A DNA stretch of 64,000 nucleotides from Isoetes taiwanensis (lineage: Eukaryota; Streptophyta; Lycopodiopsida; Isoetales; Isoetaceae). Made by a program: the position numbers and the translations under genes. Shown here one piece after another: positions 52,805-64,000 of the stretch. How positions within the stretch are numbered: position 1 is the stretch's first letter; each line of letters opens with the position of its first letter. The DNA lies in NCBI GenBank assembly GCA_021234155.1, contig JAJEKV010000045.1, forward strand, positions 1,047,360-1,111,359. The letters are read 5' to 3'. A model generated the notes under the pieces. That model worked only from the letters and a program-made list of their open reading frames with translations, searched no databases and had not been told where the DNA came from.

Positions 52805-53953
52805 ATGTCTAAGGCAACCAGATCTGCTCTGCCTTCAAGCAGCAAACCATTTGTGCCTCCTCGAATTGAAAAAATGGCTCCAAGGAAGACGCGGAAGATG
52901 ACAGGCCAAATTTCAATGAATGTGAGCTTGGAATCAAATTAGAGCCTATTGATCTTGCTCCTCCACCAAAGGAGAAGAGAGGCAAACGAGTTCTCAAAAT
53001 AAATCCAAGCACCTCCCAAGATGCGTGGAGTGATTCTCATCAGCCCGATAATTCAATGGCTATTGTTGTTCTTGACAAAGAAAATCCAAAACAAATAGAC
53101 ACAAAGAATAGGAAGGCTCCAGTCCAATGGACAGATCAGGGTGTTTCCACTTTCCTGAATCTACTAAATGAAATGAAATTGGTTACCAATGGCAGTCTGA
53201 ATCTTTCTAATTCACAATGGAGAGAAATTCTTGTGAAATTGCAACCAATTGTAGATGGATTGGTGGAAGTCAGGCAATTGAAGAACAAATGGGATAAGCT
53301 ACAGGCAAAGTTCAAGGATGAGAAGGAGGCTTCCAGTCAAACTGGTTCAGAACCTTCAAGTTGGCAATGGTTTGATAGAATGGAAGAAGTCAAATATGGA
53401 GTGACTTCTGATAACCCCATTCCAGGGGCTGGTGATGATGGGGAATTTGGAAATGAAGCCTTTGAGGCTGCTGATTTGCACACTAATTTTTCTGACAGTT
53501 TCTTTGAGACAGTTGGTTCTGATGCTGCTTTTGATGATCCTTTTGAGAGTAATGAAGAGATTCCTAATGTCAATGTCAACATGGACAATTCAGCTAGCCC
53601 AAGGGTTCATGAAACACCAAGCAATCGAACTCCCACAGGAAACAAACACGATTCCTCCTCCCTAGATCTGAAAAGATGCAATCAACCTGGAGTTTGTGGA
53701 AAACCAACAGGCAGAAAGAAGTCCAGATTGCAGATTGATGAAGATATTGCTGTTGGAATCTCACAAATGGCAAGCACCTTTGGAGATACAGAGGTGAAAA
53801 ACTGATTTCAAGTGAAGGAAGAATCGCAGTCCATGTCCATCCAAGTTCTCAAAGGATTGCCGAATCTATGGCAGCAATGACCCGTGAGCATATGTCGATG
53901 ACAAAGGACACACTTTTGAATTGCCAAATAGAAAGTAAAAAACAAAGAATAAA
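52805..53953 (+). CDS. Myb/SANT-like DNA-binding protein, one homopolymer frameshift
   Basis: ATG at 52,805 opens MSKATRSALPSSSKPFVPP. At an A6 run (52,869-52,874) one extra A would join it to the frame that stays open to 53,805 (KEDAEDDRPNFNECELGIKL...). The Myb/SANT-like domain (Myb_DNA-bind_3 type) spans about 53,110-53,400: VQWTDQGVSTFLNLLNEMKL, NSQWREILVKLQPIV, QLKNKWDKLQAKFKDE and SSWQWFDRMEEVKYG. The middle is acidic and the end basic (CGKPTGRKKSRLQ), with DIAVGISQMASTFGD typical of the family. A second frame shift near 53,795 leads to TREHMSMTKDTLLNCQIES and a consensus donor AAAG|GTATGT at 53,953/54. Relatives occur as partners of PIF/Harbinger transposase and as host genes. No transposase is seen nearby. 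Confidence 0.75.
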
Positions 53954-55940
53954 GGTATGTTCACTTTCATACATTCTGCTATATCACTTTTGTTTCCTTT
54001 TCGAACCTGCCCTCAAATTGGTTAAATCGTCTATTATCCAATGATTGGTACGCTCATGTAGGCATGTAGATTTCAGAAAGATATAATAAATGAAATTTAT
54101 CAAGTTCCCATTTAAAGATCCCTCCACCTTCAAGAATTATTTATGGCGCCTAAGCCACCACGCCTCTCTCGCCCTCCTTCCTCTTCCCCTTTCTTCTTCT
54201 TCTTCCGCCTCGAAACATTCATCCAAGTCTCCACGAGACTTTGACCGAGAACTATTATCTCGACCACTTAATTTTGGCCGAAACTTCCATGGAGGAAGTT
54301 CAAGAAGAGTCCTTCTTCTCCCTGCTCCCCTGATGCTGCGATCCCCCTCAACAATCCTTTTTCGTCCCTCCTCTTCCTTCCCTCCCATGCAAAAGAGGTT
54401 CGTGACTCCTCACCAAATCTGTGAGAACCCCGGTTGAGGATGTAGAAGTCGCGGGGCTCACAAGATCATTCATCGTTTCCTCATCACAAATGGAGTGCTG
54501 ATGAAATTTTTGGAGATGGGTGTGCTAATTGGAACCCGAGGTGTTGTCTTGGGCCGAGGAGCCTCTCAAAACAGAAAAGCTCATGTGGAGACCAAGCATC
54601 CAATACGTGTGAAGTGGGACTTTTACACTAAGTGAAGACTATCACCACCCATGTGAAGTGCTCTTGAAGAATAGTGCATCTCCTTGCCTCTCCGAGTTTT
54701 TTGTTTTGTTTTTAATTGCGGTTGTGTTTTTGTAATACAACCGGGTTCAGTTTCAATATTAGTTTGGATGTAATTTGCTATATATGGAACTCCTTCTGTG
54801 AACTCGATGAGTCATGGACTGATCCAGCTCTTGTCACACATACATTTATAAAAAGCCCGCTGTGTGGATAATACCTCAAGAGTGCACATGAGTGCCTTTT
54901 GTGTCGTGATCGTAGTAGTCATCACCTTTGTCACTCTTCTTGGGTTTCCTCCATAGAAAATATGGAACCCATCAAGACCACACGCTTACAATCCTGCTGC
55001 ATCATGTAGCCCTTAATACATTGGAGCCGGCCCTGCTCCGTAAGGCATGCTGGCTACAAACCTTTGTAAGCATTGTCTGGAGGCCAACACTAGTGTGATT
55101 TTTTTAGTATATTTCTCTCGCACTGTAGCTTTTCCAACATACAGAATCTCTCACCCATGCAAAGGCATATCACCGTGTGCCGTAGCAAAGAACCATGGCT
55201 ACAGCCTGGATCAACTGGGGCCCTAACCTTTAAACCCCGGCCTAATCAAATAGGGGACAACGAGCCCCGACTAGTCTCTCTCAAAGCCTGGCCCTCTTTA
55301 CCTCAGAAAATTGATGCCATATCATCTTCTGCTAAAAGAAGCTATACAATCTCCATGCGTGATTATCTATATTGTCCCATTGGGTCATTTGTCTTTGAGC
55401 AATCCGCGCAAAATCTCTAGGGTGGTTTCTGTCGGGCATGTCTGCCAATATCAAAGATGAGGCAGCAATAAGAAACATACTATCATTTTCCGGCAAGGCA
55501 TCATCATCGAATCGTATCATTGGGTCTTCAAGCCTGCTTTAGTTCCGTCGCAAATGTAATCCCTTTGGAATGCGAATTCGATTAAGAACACGCATTAGCA
55601 TGGCAATCATTCCAAGAATCGGGTGATCCATGATAGAATCCAAGGCTGAAATGGAACCTCAGATAAAGAACACAAAGAAAAGAATTATCTCAACAAAGCT
55701 TACCTACTTAGATGGAACAGTGGGAAGAAATATCCCATTGTGGAGGCCGATTCAAAATTGAGGGAATTATCCACAAAAATTGTATTCCACCGGAATGATT
55801 CAATGGAGTAGTTCTCTATGGAAACCAAAATTTGAGGCCTAAGGGCCGCTGTTAGAGCTCGAGATGTCTCTCTCCTCTCCTCCAAAAAATAACACGCGAC
55901 AATTTGGGAGGAGTCGCATGCGATTTAGAGACGGTATTTT
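53954..55940. other. Downstream of the Myb/SANT-like gene; one basic Ser-rich frame
   Basis: A possible intron follows 53,953 (acceptor-like CATGTAG at about 54,066). The open frame 54,090-54,437 (115 codons) has a Ser/Arg/Leu-rich, organelle-transit-like start (LALLPLPLSSSSSASKHSSK) but no mature domain, so I do not call it a gene. Nothing else is recognisable to 55,940. Confidence 0.3.
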
Positions 55941-55944
55941 ATGT

Positions 55945-55959
55945 ATCATGTGGCCAACC

Positions 55960-56013
<54 letters not shown>

Positions 56014-56100
56014 TCCCACATGCTCCAAAAATTTTTTGTATGCAGAGAGCATGAGAGGGCTAGAGGGGGGAGAGAGTAGAGTGGAAAAAACCCACTTCAC
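55945..56100. mobile_element. Foldback (GA)n element copy
   Basis: ATCATGTGGCCAACCTAA, then (GA)n at about 55,963-56,011, then GTCTCCCACATGCTCC and GAGAGTAGAGTGG. Both flanks match other members of the family (50.3, 52.3, 57.3 kb). Confidence 0.65.
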
Positions 56101-57190
56101 CTTTTTGTGTGCTTAGAGAAGGTTTTTACAAGACCGGATCATGGGCCACGCCTTTACATTGCCCTTAAAATAGTTAAGCCTTTACCCTTTCCCTTTATGG
56201 CAGATAGCTACTGATTCCTTCTTCTTTTATGGCATGGTATTGCTGCTGGATTTGGTATGAAGTTATGTACCCCATCGGGCTTTATCTAATGTTTAAATTA
56301 GGATTTGAACTGCTCATCCGCTACGAACTTGGATTAACATTGGTTTAAGATTTTTATATCGATTGGATTCATAATTTTTCGTGGGCTTCAAGGCTCGAAC
56401 GATGAAATCATTTCAAATCATGGCTGTAAATCGTTGAAGTGGCTGCAAATCGTGGAAACGGCTCTAGAGATTTGCATTCGTAGCGGTAATGTAGAATGCT
56501 TATGTGCAAAAGATGGATAATCCAAAAACTATTCAAGCCGATTAATCCAAAACTATTCTAGGTCTCGATAATCCCAAAACTCGTTTTGCCGTGATTTGTT
56601 TCCCACATGCAAGCAAAGATTCTCAAGCTTCTAGTTCGGCTCTTTCAATTGGGGTAAATGTATATTTTTTATTTCGATCGCCATGCTAAGGCTCCTGCAT
56701 CTTCCTGCTTTTCATTCCAACTCTTTCTTCTCGGCTTTTCATTTCTTCCCATTCCAGAATCTTCCGCCCAAAGGTTCTAGATGGGCTCAATGCAAGATTT
56801 TCTTACGTAGATGCAAGCTTTCTCAACAATTATTAAAGCAAGAACAGTGGCAATGGGTTCGAGAATGCAGCTATGAACCCACCTAATGGCAAAGCTTCAC
56901 AGCCATAGCTTTGCCATAGCCAGCAAAACCCAATCAATTTTTTTTTCTTAATGCTCCAAGTTATAGCTAAAATCCATTCCAAAACTTTTCTTCATGCCCA
57001 AGTTCCTTATTCTGCAAGTTCCTTATACGAGTACAAATTCTTTATTCGCAAGAATAGGACCCACCCATTGATTTACAAAGGCGCTTGCTTTTGTTTCTTT
57101 TTCCCTTTTTAAGCCTCCGCCCGAGACTCGCCTGCGGCCTGCCCGCCCCACGTCCGTGAATAAAATGACAACTAGTGGGGGGTTAAGGTT
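56101..57190. other. Unassigned stretch
   Basis: A/T-rich sequence with no gene I can support. GGTTTTACAG-like and CCAAAACTATTC-like short duplications occur near 56,520-56,590. Confidence 0.35.
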
Positions 57191-57292
57191 TGAGAGATAA
57201 TTATCTCTCAAGCTTCTCTTAGAAAATACGAGACTTTATCTCTCGCCGAGATAGCGCCGAGATAAAAAAATTGTGCGGCTGTAAACCTAAGA

Positions 57293-57346
<54 letters not shown>
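57191..57346. mobile_element. Foldback (GA)n element copy with 20-bp palindrome
   Basis: A perfect palindrome TGAGAGATAATTATCTCTCA (57,191-57,210) is followed by a decayed hairpin (TTATCTCTCGCCGAGATAGC), then GTGCGGCTGTAAACCTAA and (GA)n (about 57,294-57,346). Layout as in the copy at 50.28 kb. Confidence 0.65.
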
Positions 57347-57348
<2 letters not shown>

Positions 57349-57759
57349 GTTGTTATGGAGATGGAATTCGGTGTGTATAGTGCGCAGATCTTGCATTTTG
57401 AGTCCTCATATCGCTTTTAGCTGCGGAGGTTTGGAGTTGGGCTCTATTAATGAAGATTATTGTGATCATGAAATAACATTTTGAAGGCGAACATCATAAC
57501 AAAAAGAATGTTGCAATGGGGAAGATAGCGAATGGTGTGAAGATAGAGATATCAAATTAATTGACTAATTTAAATCAGAATTGCATGAGCAATGTTCTCA
57601 TTTCTGGCTTTTAGATTCCTCCCGAGAATGAATCCGGCCACCTCATAGCTCAAATTTTCTGTAGTTAAGTTCATATTTTACGGACATAATACACTCCAAT
57701 CGCATTTGAGATCAAAACATCTTCTTCCATGGGGAAATGACGTGCTCCAAAGATAACAT

Positions 57760-59216
57760 ACTCTGCAGATGAATACGATATTAACGACACGTCACTAGCA
57801 CATGCTCGACTCGTGACGACATGTACACCACGATCGAAAGGGTAGTACCCTAGGGTATGACCTGTGAACCATTATATTGCACATGTTAAGGCCACATGTG
57901 AATATAATATCTTTTTGCCATGTACAGCCTATTGACCAAAAGGCCCAGCCCTAAAATTGTAGGATAAAGGCATAAACCTCAAAAGGGAGATCCTTTCTGG
58001 CTTCCAGCCCCCTATAGGCTTGGATTACATTGGACGCCATTTCGTCAAGAGTAGCAGGAACTGTAATTCTAGGTTGCGTACCGATCCAAGACCAAATAGC
58101 CCGAACCAAAGAAGATGGACGCTTTCGTGAGGAGGGTCAGCCAGAAGCGGTTAGTGGTTGATCTCGATAGTTAGATCTCGAAGTTTTCAGCCCTATTCCA
58201 TAGGATTAGTATCCATTCTTAGCTATAGGCGCACCCTCATGCCCTAAGAATGATAAACACTAATAAAGGAACCTAACCATGTATGATTAGGGTAGATTAG
58301 AGTCAGATGTATTCTATTATTTCAGTTCTCATGTGTTGATGTTTTGACATTCTATGCGCCACTCTTCCCAGACAAGGGGGTAGACCTGCAGCCCAAGTAG
58401 ATGGATGATCCAGTTTTAGCCCATTAATCTCCCACCACGCGGCTCAGGCATAAGAGCCCGCCTCGGGTTGTGGGTGGCGGAGCTAGACCGGGCCGACAAG
58501 GGAGGCCTGCCCCAATCACGCTGATCCTCCTGCGGGCGACGGCCGGGAAAGTTGTGGAGTTGTGCCCAATACCCCGCAATCGCGAGAGGGCAGTGGTATG
58601 GTTCGACACCCTCTTGGGTGATGCTGGCCATCTCTAGGGTTCAAATCGTATACGAGCAAGTGGCTCCTCCTGCTCGGGCCTGTGATTGGTATGAACCTTC
58701 TGAGGGGAGTGATCTCCCTCCTCGCCTCATCGGGCCGGGGAGATGCAACTCAAGAGTAGTAGCCCCTCCTGGCTATTCAATTCTACAGTTACGTCAGTTC
58801 CAATACTTTTCACCCTATCCGCAGCAGTGCATGTGAGGGGCGATGAGCGGACTCACCAACGTCCATGTTCCTGCCATCCAACCATTTGCATATGAATTGG
58901 CTCGCATTGTTATCCTGAGACCCAAGCCGTCACCTTTTCCCCATGAGTCTCGAGCCCTGCAGGATCTTCCCCATGTTATGTTGATGTAATCGATGTGTTG
59001 TTGCGCCTACTGTGATATGGTGGACCACCCACGAGGTATGCTATTGTTGATTGACGTCATGTGCTCATGTTTGCTTATGCTTCCGCAGCCTAGGATGATC
59101 CCGAGAGACGGATGAATGGATGTCTGGTTCTTCCTCGTCGCTCTTGGCCACCATCAAGGCCCGATGTTGTGGACGGCCCATATCACGAGCAGATGGCCGG
59201 TTTGAGGATGATTCTG
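57760..59216 (+). mobile_element. Long LTR copy (1.5-kb family), second near-complete copy
   Basis: Homologous along its length to 30,150-31,658: ACACGTCACTA, TATTGCACATGTTA, AGATGCAACTCAAGAGTAGT, GCGCCT and CACCATCAAGGCCCGATG. It ends near GATTCTGC and is followed at about 59,217 by a decayed primer-site-like TTGTATACAATCGCAATGAT, comparable to 22,367. The element is therefore oriented plus, with its interior to the right, but no coding domains of that orientation follow. Confidence 0.7.
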
Positions 59217-59855
59217 CTTGTATACAATCGCAATGATATGAGTTGGGGCTAACAGAGTCGTAGCCCGATCTTAAGTGCACTGTGATCGAGCACCGACCGT
59301 AATCCCATAGGAACTAATTCAATTCAGACATTCACTGAGATAAAAGCCCAAGCACGAACCCTCAGTAGTGTGGGAAAATTTTTTCTTTGGGTAGAGTTAG
59401 TGGGAAGTATCTAGAATTAGGATAATTAGAGAACAGGGAGAAAAGTTTCCTAGGAAAGCCTAATTAAATTTTAGTCACTTAGTTACGACACCCAAGGGTG
59501 CGCCCAGAGCATGTTAGGTCCATACCCACTGGTCTCTCGGCCACTCTTAGAGGGGCTCACCCCATATGAGCCCTAGAACTTGGGCCTGAGCCCCAAAATG
59601 GTAAAATAAAAGATGAAATCCTCGACAGTATATCATGCTAAATAGCGTACCTTTGTTAACTTAGCATTGAACTTCATTTTCTTAGCAACCGATGCTAATG
59701 ACAAATTGAGCCCGTAAGGTACCACCAAATTTATGCTTTTGTTAACATAACCTTGCTACTTCTAGCAACCCAAGGCTCCCGCAAACATAGCTCACATCAC
59801 TAACTCACACACTGTGGACATACTAATCTCAGGCATCAACAAACATAACACACTA

Positions 59856-59947
<92 letters not shown>

Positions 59948-60495
59948 ACACACACACACACACACACACACAATTCACTGCCCTCCTGGGGCCTTGTCAT
60001 GGAGCCCCATCATTAATCGTTATCTTTACAACATGTTAGCATAATTTGGTTAACCAGACTTGCAAACATAGTACTACCGCTTAATTGCTAGCATCAACTA
60101 CTAACCAGGGAAGTACCGCAAGATATAGCATCAAAGTCAAACTTGTTCACATAACGTTGTCACAAAGCTGCAATTCCATGTTTGTCAACTTGCACGACTA
60201 AATATTACTACAATCGTACTTTTGTTGATGCCAAACCAAGAAAATCTTACTTGAAATATCACACTCACGGAGAAGATGAATCAAAGCAAGATGGAATGCA
60301 TTCTATCATGTGGAGGCAATTTTGTTAATTCTTTAGGAAACACATCCGAGAACTCATCCAATACTCTCGATCTCGTGAGCAATAGGTTGCTTTTGTAACT
60401 CCTCAAGGGTACCCAAAAAATGAATTCAACAACAATGCACATCCCATTCTTATGCAACCCTTCTTAATCTACTTCTTAAAACTTTTCCGGATAAA
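59217..60495. other. LTR-element leader and microsatellite region
   Basis: The first 60 bases resemble the interior following 22,367 (CAATGAT, GATC, GAGCACCGACC). The rest has no coding motif except the microsatellite at 59,861-59,972. Confidence 0.4.
59861..59972. repeat. (AAT)n(CA)n microsatellite
   Basis: About 28 units of TAA/AAT (59,861-59,945) followed by about 13 CA units (to 59,972), without interruptions. Confidence 0.95.
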
Positions 60496-60499
60496 GGTG

Positions 60500-61865
60500 T
60501 AACCACTAATGACGGTGTGCCAATCCTTCCAAAGACATATCACTTATCTCCATTAGACTTTTGACAGTAACTATTTGCTCTCCGCAATCAATGCAAGCCT
60601 TATGTGGCCTCAACCATGACATTCCTAGAATAGCATCATACTTCCCTAGGGCTCATTACTTCAAAACTAGTATGGGACTCAAGATCTCCCACTTGGAATT
60701 CAAGATTGTCTACCTTAGCTAAGAAGTCTTAATTTTACCACGCCCACCCACATATCTAGGGTCCCGACTAATCATATTCAAATCTAGTTTTGCCACTTTA
60801 GAAACAAACAATGGTACTACCACAATCAATAAGAAAGAGAACAGAACTCCATGAATAATAATTGAACTCATGGACACCATGTTTTGGTTATCTACCCACC
60901 CTCGTCCACCTATAAGATATGCACATTCTTTCCATGTGAGGGTCCATAATTCGAGCAGCCCTTAACTTCAACTCGCAAGTAGGTTACCAGGCTATGCAAT
61001 CCCTGCTTATCTCCCTAGCCTATCCTCACCCCTATTATTGTCCTAAAAGTCTCATGACTACCCCTTGCTACCTCGGCTCGGGTTTCCTCTCGGCCTTGGC
61101 CCCGCCACCATATAAGTACTACTAAATCAATTCGACCATCATTTGTTTGTCTCCACGTTGAGGAATACATGCGACGAGGCGCATTTATCCATCCACCTTC
61201 CTTCTTGGACAATCTCATTCCATAGTTTAGACCAACTTCTCTCTCAAGAGATCTAAAGCATCGATTCCTCATTAATACACTTTTCCTAGTTTCATTCAAA
61301 GTGCATACATAGGCCGAGATCCCTCGTTAATTTTGACCTGGGCTTCCGCATACTAAAATACCATGCGCCCATACCTAATTCCCAAATTTAGAGAATCTAC
61401 CTCTCAGAGATCCACCCGCCTGGCTAGCGGAAGGAACTTGTCTCTTCAGCATTCTCCGTTGCCTTCCCGCCCAGGCTCCCATTCACGATTCTTAGCAATT
61501 CTGAATACCTCCTCCGCATCCTTATAGGACACACACTCAATGTTTTAATATCAACCCCTTCACAAATCGGCACAAAGCTTCTCCTTATCCTCAAAAGGAC
61601 AATGACATCGCAACCTTCCCGAACTTCTCGTTATATTCTACCACCGCCCCTTTTGGTGCTGTGTCCAAGAACTCATTCATCTTGTCTACTTTGTATCCGT
61701 GGAGGCATAAAATGTCGCTCAAAAAGCGGGCCCGAACTTGCCAAGTTCGCTTCTCCGCAGTACCCTTTATTTATGTCCCAAGTAATTCCCACCATACTTC
61801 CAGCAAATCCATCCAATATTGCTTGAGCTAACACAATTTTGGAATTCAATCTTCAAAGATTACGA
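60500..61865 (-). pseudogene. Ty3/gypsy gag and protease fragment
   Basis: From the right: FERHFMPPRIQSRQ, then NEFLDTAPKGAVVEYNEKFG and KEKLCRRFVKGL-like sequence in shifting frames (61,750-61,560). This is the Retrotrans_gag pattern F...F.P, Q..EF..L..G...V.EY...F. A charged region follows (SYKDAEEVFRIAKN). A decayed cysteine knuckle may be GCSNYGPSHGKN near 60,960. The protease appears as LLIDCGSTIV (active-site Asp, D-C-G, about 60,830) and YDAILGMSWLRPHKACIDCG (about 60,610), the classic ILGM.WL segment. It is riddled with stops. RT and integrase are absent to the left. It belongs to a different lineage from the 33-44 kb element, whose protease loop is D-G-G. Confidence 0.8.
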
Positions 61866-64000
61866 GTAAAGTGCTAGTTTTGTCAACAAAGATTAGATGT
61901 TTAACGCCTTTTCTTGAATGAAAATGAGTGACGATCCGGTGAAATCGCTCAGACAAAGAATTTGATCCTCGCTGTTAACCGCTGGTGGTAATGGGATCTC
62001 GATAGTGGCTTTTCTGAATCTAATGACCCACAATCGATTGTTTAGAATGCCAAAGTCAAATCATTTCCCGGAGCACCACTGCTAGGCACAAAGAGATAAT
62101 TCATAAGCAATTTTGATCCTACTAGTTAACCAAGGTGATACTGTGGGATCTTAGATGGGGAGTAGCTATGCCTTCTAATCCGATCCAAGAATATCCAAGA
62201 AAGAGGGGAACGAGAAGGTTCATGGTTTAGGATCCCGTGAGGATTTAGTGCTAAAAAATAAAATTTAAAACTCCTAAGTAGACCTCTTAATTAGCGCCAT
62301 TATTTAGGGCTAAAAATGGTATCATTTATGCCACCATCGTGGTGCGAGGACCCCGAAAGTACCTTTCGCTCTTCCTCAATACGTGGTTTTCAAAAGCAAT
62401 TCGGTGAGTTTTTTATCAGATTTCAAGGATCGCATTACTAGAATTATATATTATTGATAAGTGTAGAAAAGGCAATAAATAATGGTGTCAAGGGGTATGT
62501 CTGGATCATTATATAGCAAAGTTGTTTATTTAATGTATCCTATTCTATGCTAGATAATGTAGGCTGATGACTTTATTGCTTTAGAGACATTTCACATTAT
62601 AGATGGCGGTGGATGTTCCAATGGATAATTTTGCATGTGTCATTGTTCTATATTTTTAATTTTGAAAAACAAAGTTTTCCTTTTGTACCATAGCTTTGAG
62701 ATGCCTTGGCATTATCTCAAAATTGTTATCGTATTAATGTTCTAAAAGTAAAATTTAGGTATGAAAAGGCATCATATTGAATTATAGCTTTGAGACCTCT
62801 TTCCTTGACACCATATGGACGTAATAACCTACCAAATATAAACCAATCTTCATTGCTCTTTAGGGAGTGTGCCTTTTGAGCAACCTTTATTGCGCATCAT
62901 TCTCATTCCTTCCCAATGCTTAGTTTTCAAGAGCAACGACATTCTTGTGGATCTGAATAATGATAATTATTGCACATGATACCTTCTAAAGCAAATGAGT
63001 TACTGAAGTTGGACAGTAGAAGCTAGGATCAATGAAAAGGCATGAAAATGTGAATTGGAAGTAAGTGCACAAGGAGATGCATGATGTTCCTTTTTCCCTA
63101 GAAGTGCTAGTTTGAAACATGGTGGTTCTTTCCTATGAAATATTTCATGCACAACATAGCCCCTTTTTAAAGTATCACTATCCAAAATCATCTTCTTCAA
63201 AAAGATTGTTCTCTTTGAAAAGGTTACAAGTACTACATTAGTCCATGATGACCATGTAAAACAAACTTTGTTGTTGTTTTTCTACCTAATATCTGATTCC
63301 TTGTGGTACAAGTTTGAACTGGACTTCTAATTGTATTAGGCGTGGCTTGAATTATAACCAAATGATCCTGATTTTGGACTACTTTATAAACGTAGTGATC
63401 TAGAACATTGTATTGCACGTGCTATTATCGAGATAAACTACACAATCAATATAATTAGACAACGTGAGATCTTGGCTAGATCCTTAAAGATGCCACATAT
63501 GCAACGTGTAATAATAATATAGGAGGTGCTGGCAAGCATGTCATAAAAGTAACTAACGTTTTATTTAAGAAAATGGCATGGGCAAGTTTATGCCAATCTA
63601 AAATGTTCAAATGCTAAACGACATAATATGAAATAGTATACAGTACTATACTCACACATTTAGTTAGAATATTAAGTGGCTGGAAGATTGCGACGCGAGG
63701 TTCTTAAAGCTACCGCGCATATTTGCGGACCCCATCATTTAAATTTTCTGTTTACAACCCCATTAGACATACATAAACCAAGACTTTTGAATGCCAACCA
63801 TGAAGAAGAAACATCAAGTTAATATAAAGTCATGCCATGAAAATGATCCAATCCATTAGTGCATAAAACTCAATAATTCAGTACCTTCCTTATCTGCTTC
63901 AGAAGAATCATTGTGGAAGAGCACATGCCGATGACCAACAAAGGAGAAAAGTTGACTACGTATTTTCTTTAGCAATACGTAACTGAACGAAGTACAACAA
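61866..64000. other. A/T-rich end of window, no gene recognised
   Basis: No domain, repeat array or LTR boundary could be supported. On the minus strand this would be the 5' leader and LTR of the gag-protease fragment, but no TG..CA pair or primer site was found. Short open frames (63,000-63,418) lack motifs. Confidence 0.4.

Noticed and set aside
59814-60044. Open frame with a long run of asparagine
   Set aside because: It is the translation of the (AAT)n microsatellite, then (CA)n as His/Thr; no coding evidence outside the repeat.

Overview
The window looks like gene-poor, repeat-rich nuclear DNA of a land plant. The evidence is plant-type Ty3/gypsy LTR retrotransposons (two with initiator-tRNA-Met-like primer sites), L1-type LINEs, a CACTA end, MITEs, long (GA)n tracts and short introns with GT..AG borders. 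A DUF7869 (RNase H-like, transposon-associated) protein and a DNA-methylase-like protein, both of kinds I associate with seed-free plants and charophytes, hint at a fern, lycophyte, bryophyte or relative. I cannot fix the species. No gene here is certainly an intact host gene; almost every coding stretch carries stops or frameshifts.

Layout. 1-5.7 kb: a G-rich tandem array, an unrecognised broken gene (minus), a Harbinger-like MITE and one CACTA end full of TGACGA/TGATGA repeats. 5.7-7.35 kb: a second G-rich array split by a 5'-truncated LINE (LINE A). 7.46-9.74 kb: a small element with 180-bp direct terminal repeats. 10.4-11.3 kb: a gypsy pol fragment with RNase H unusually upstream of RT, cut by a poly(A)-tailed retroposon. 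12.1-14.9 kb (minus): an intron-containing, broken methyltransferase-like gene. 15.7-17.5 kb: an iterated palindromic phrase around ATCGCGnnCGCGAT. 18.3-20.65 kb: a broken DUF7869 gene. 20.85-21.73 kb: two paralogous small genes with matching TATA boxes. 21.8-32.9 kb: LTR remnants, a palindromic-phrase array, duplications and an integrase fragment.

33.3-48.8 kb is a nested stack. The base is LINE B (minus strand, ORF1 plus ORF2). A full-length Ty3/gypsy element (about 33,517-44,523) is inserted in the C-terminal codons of its ORF2. A hAT-type MITE (47,068-47,644, exact 8-bp target duplication) and a LINE 3'-end fragment (about 46,310-46,488) are inserted in its endonuclease and linker regions. 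The gypsy element has gag, protease, RT, RNase H, integrase and then about 3 kb of extra coiled-coil coding sequence before the 3' LTR.

48.8-64 kb holds (GA)n-centred foldback elements, one of them split by LINE C, a Myb/SANT-like gene with a single homopolymer frameshift (52.8-53.95 kb), another copy of the 1.5-kb LTR, an (AAT)n(CA)n microsatellite and a minus-strand gypsy gag-protease fragment. All calls are read by eye from sequence; family names rest on motifs, not on searches.
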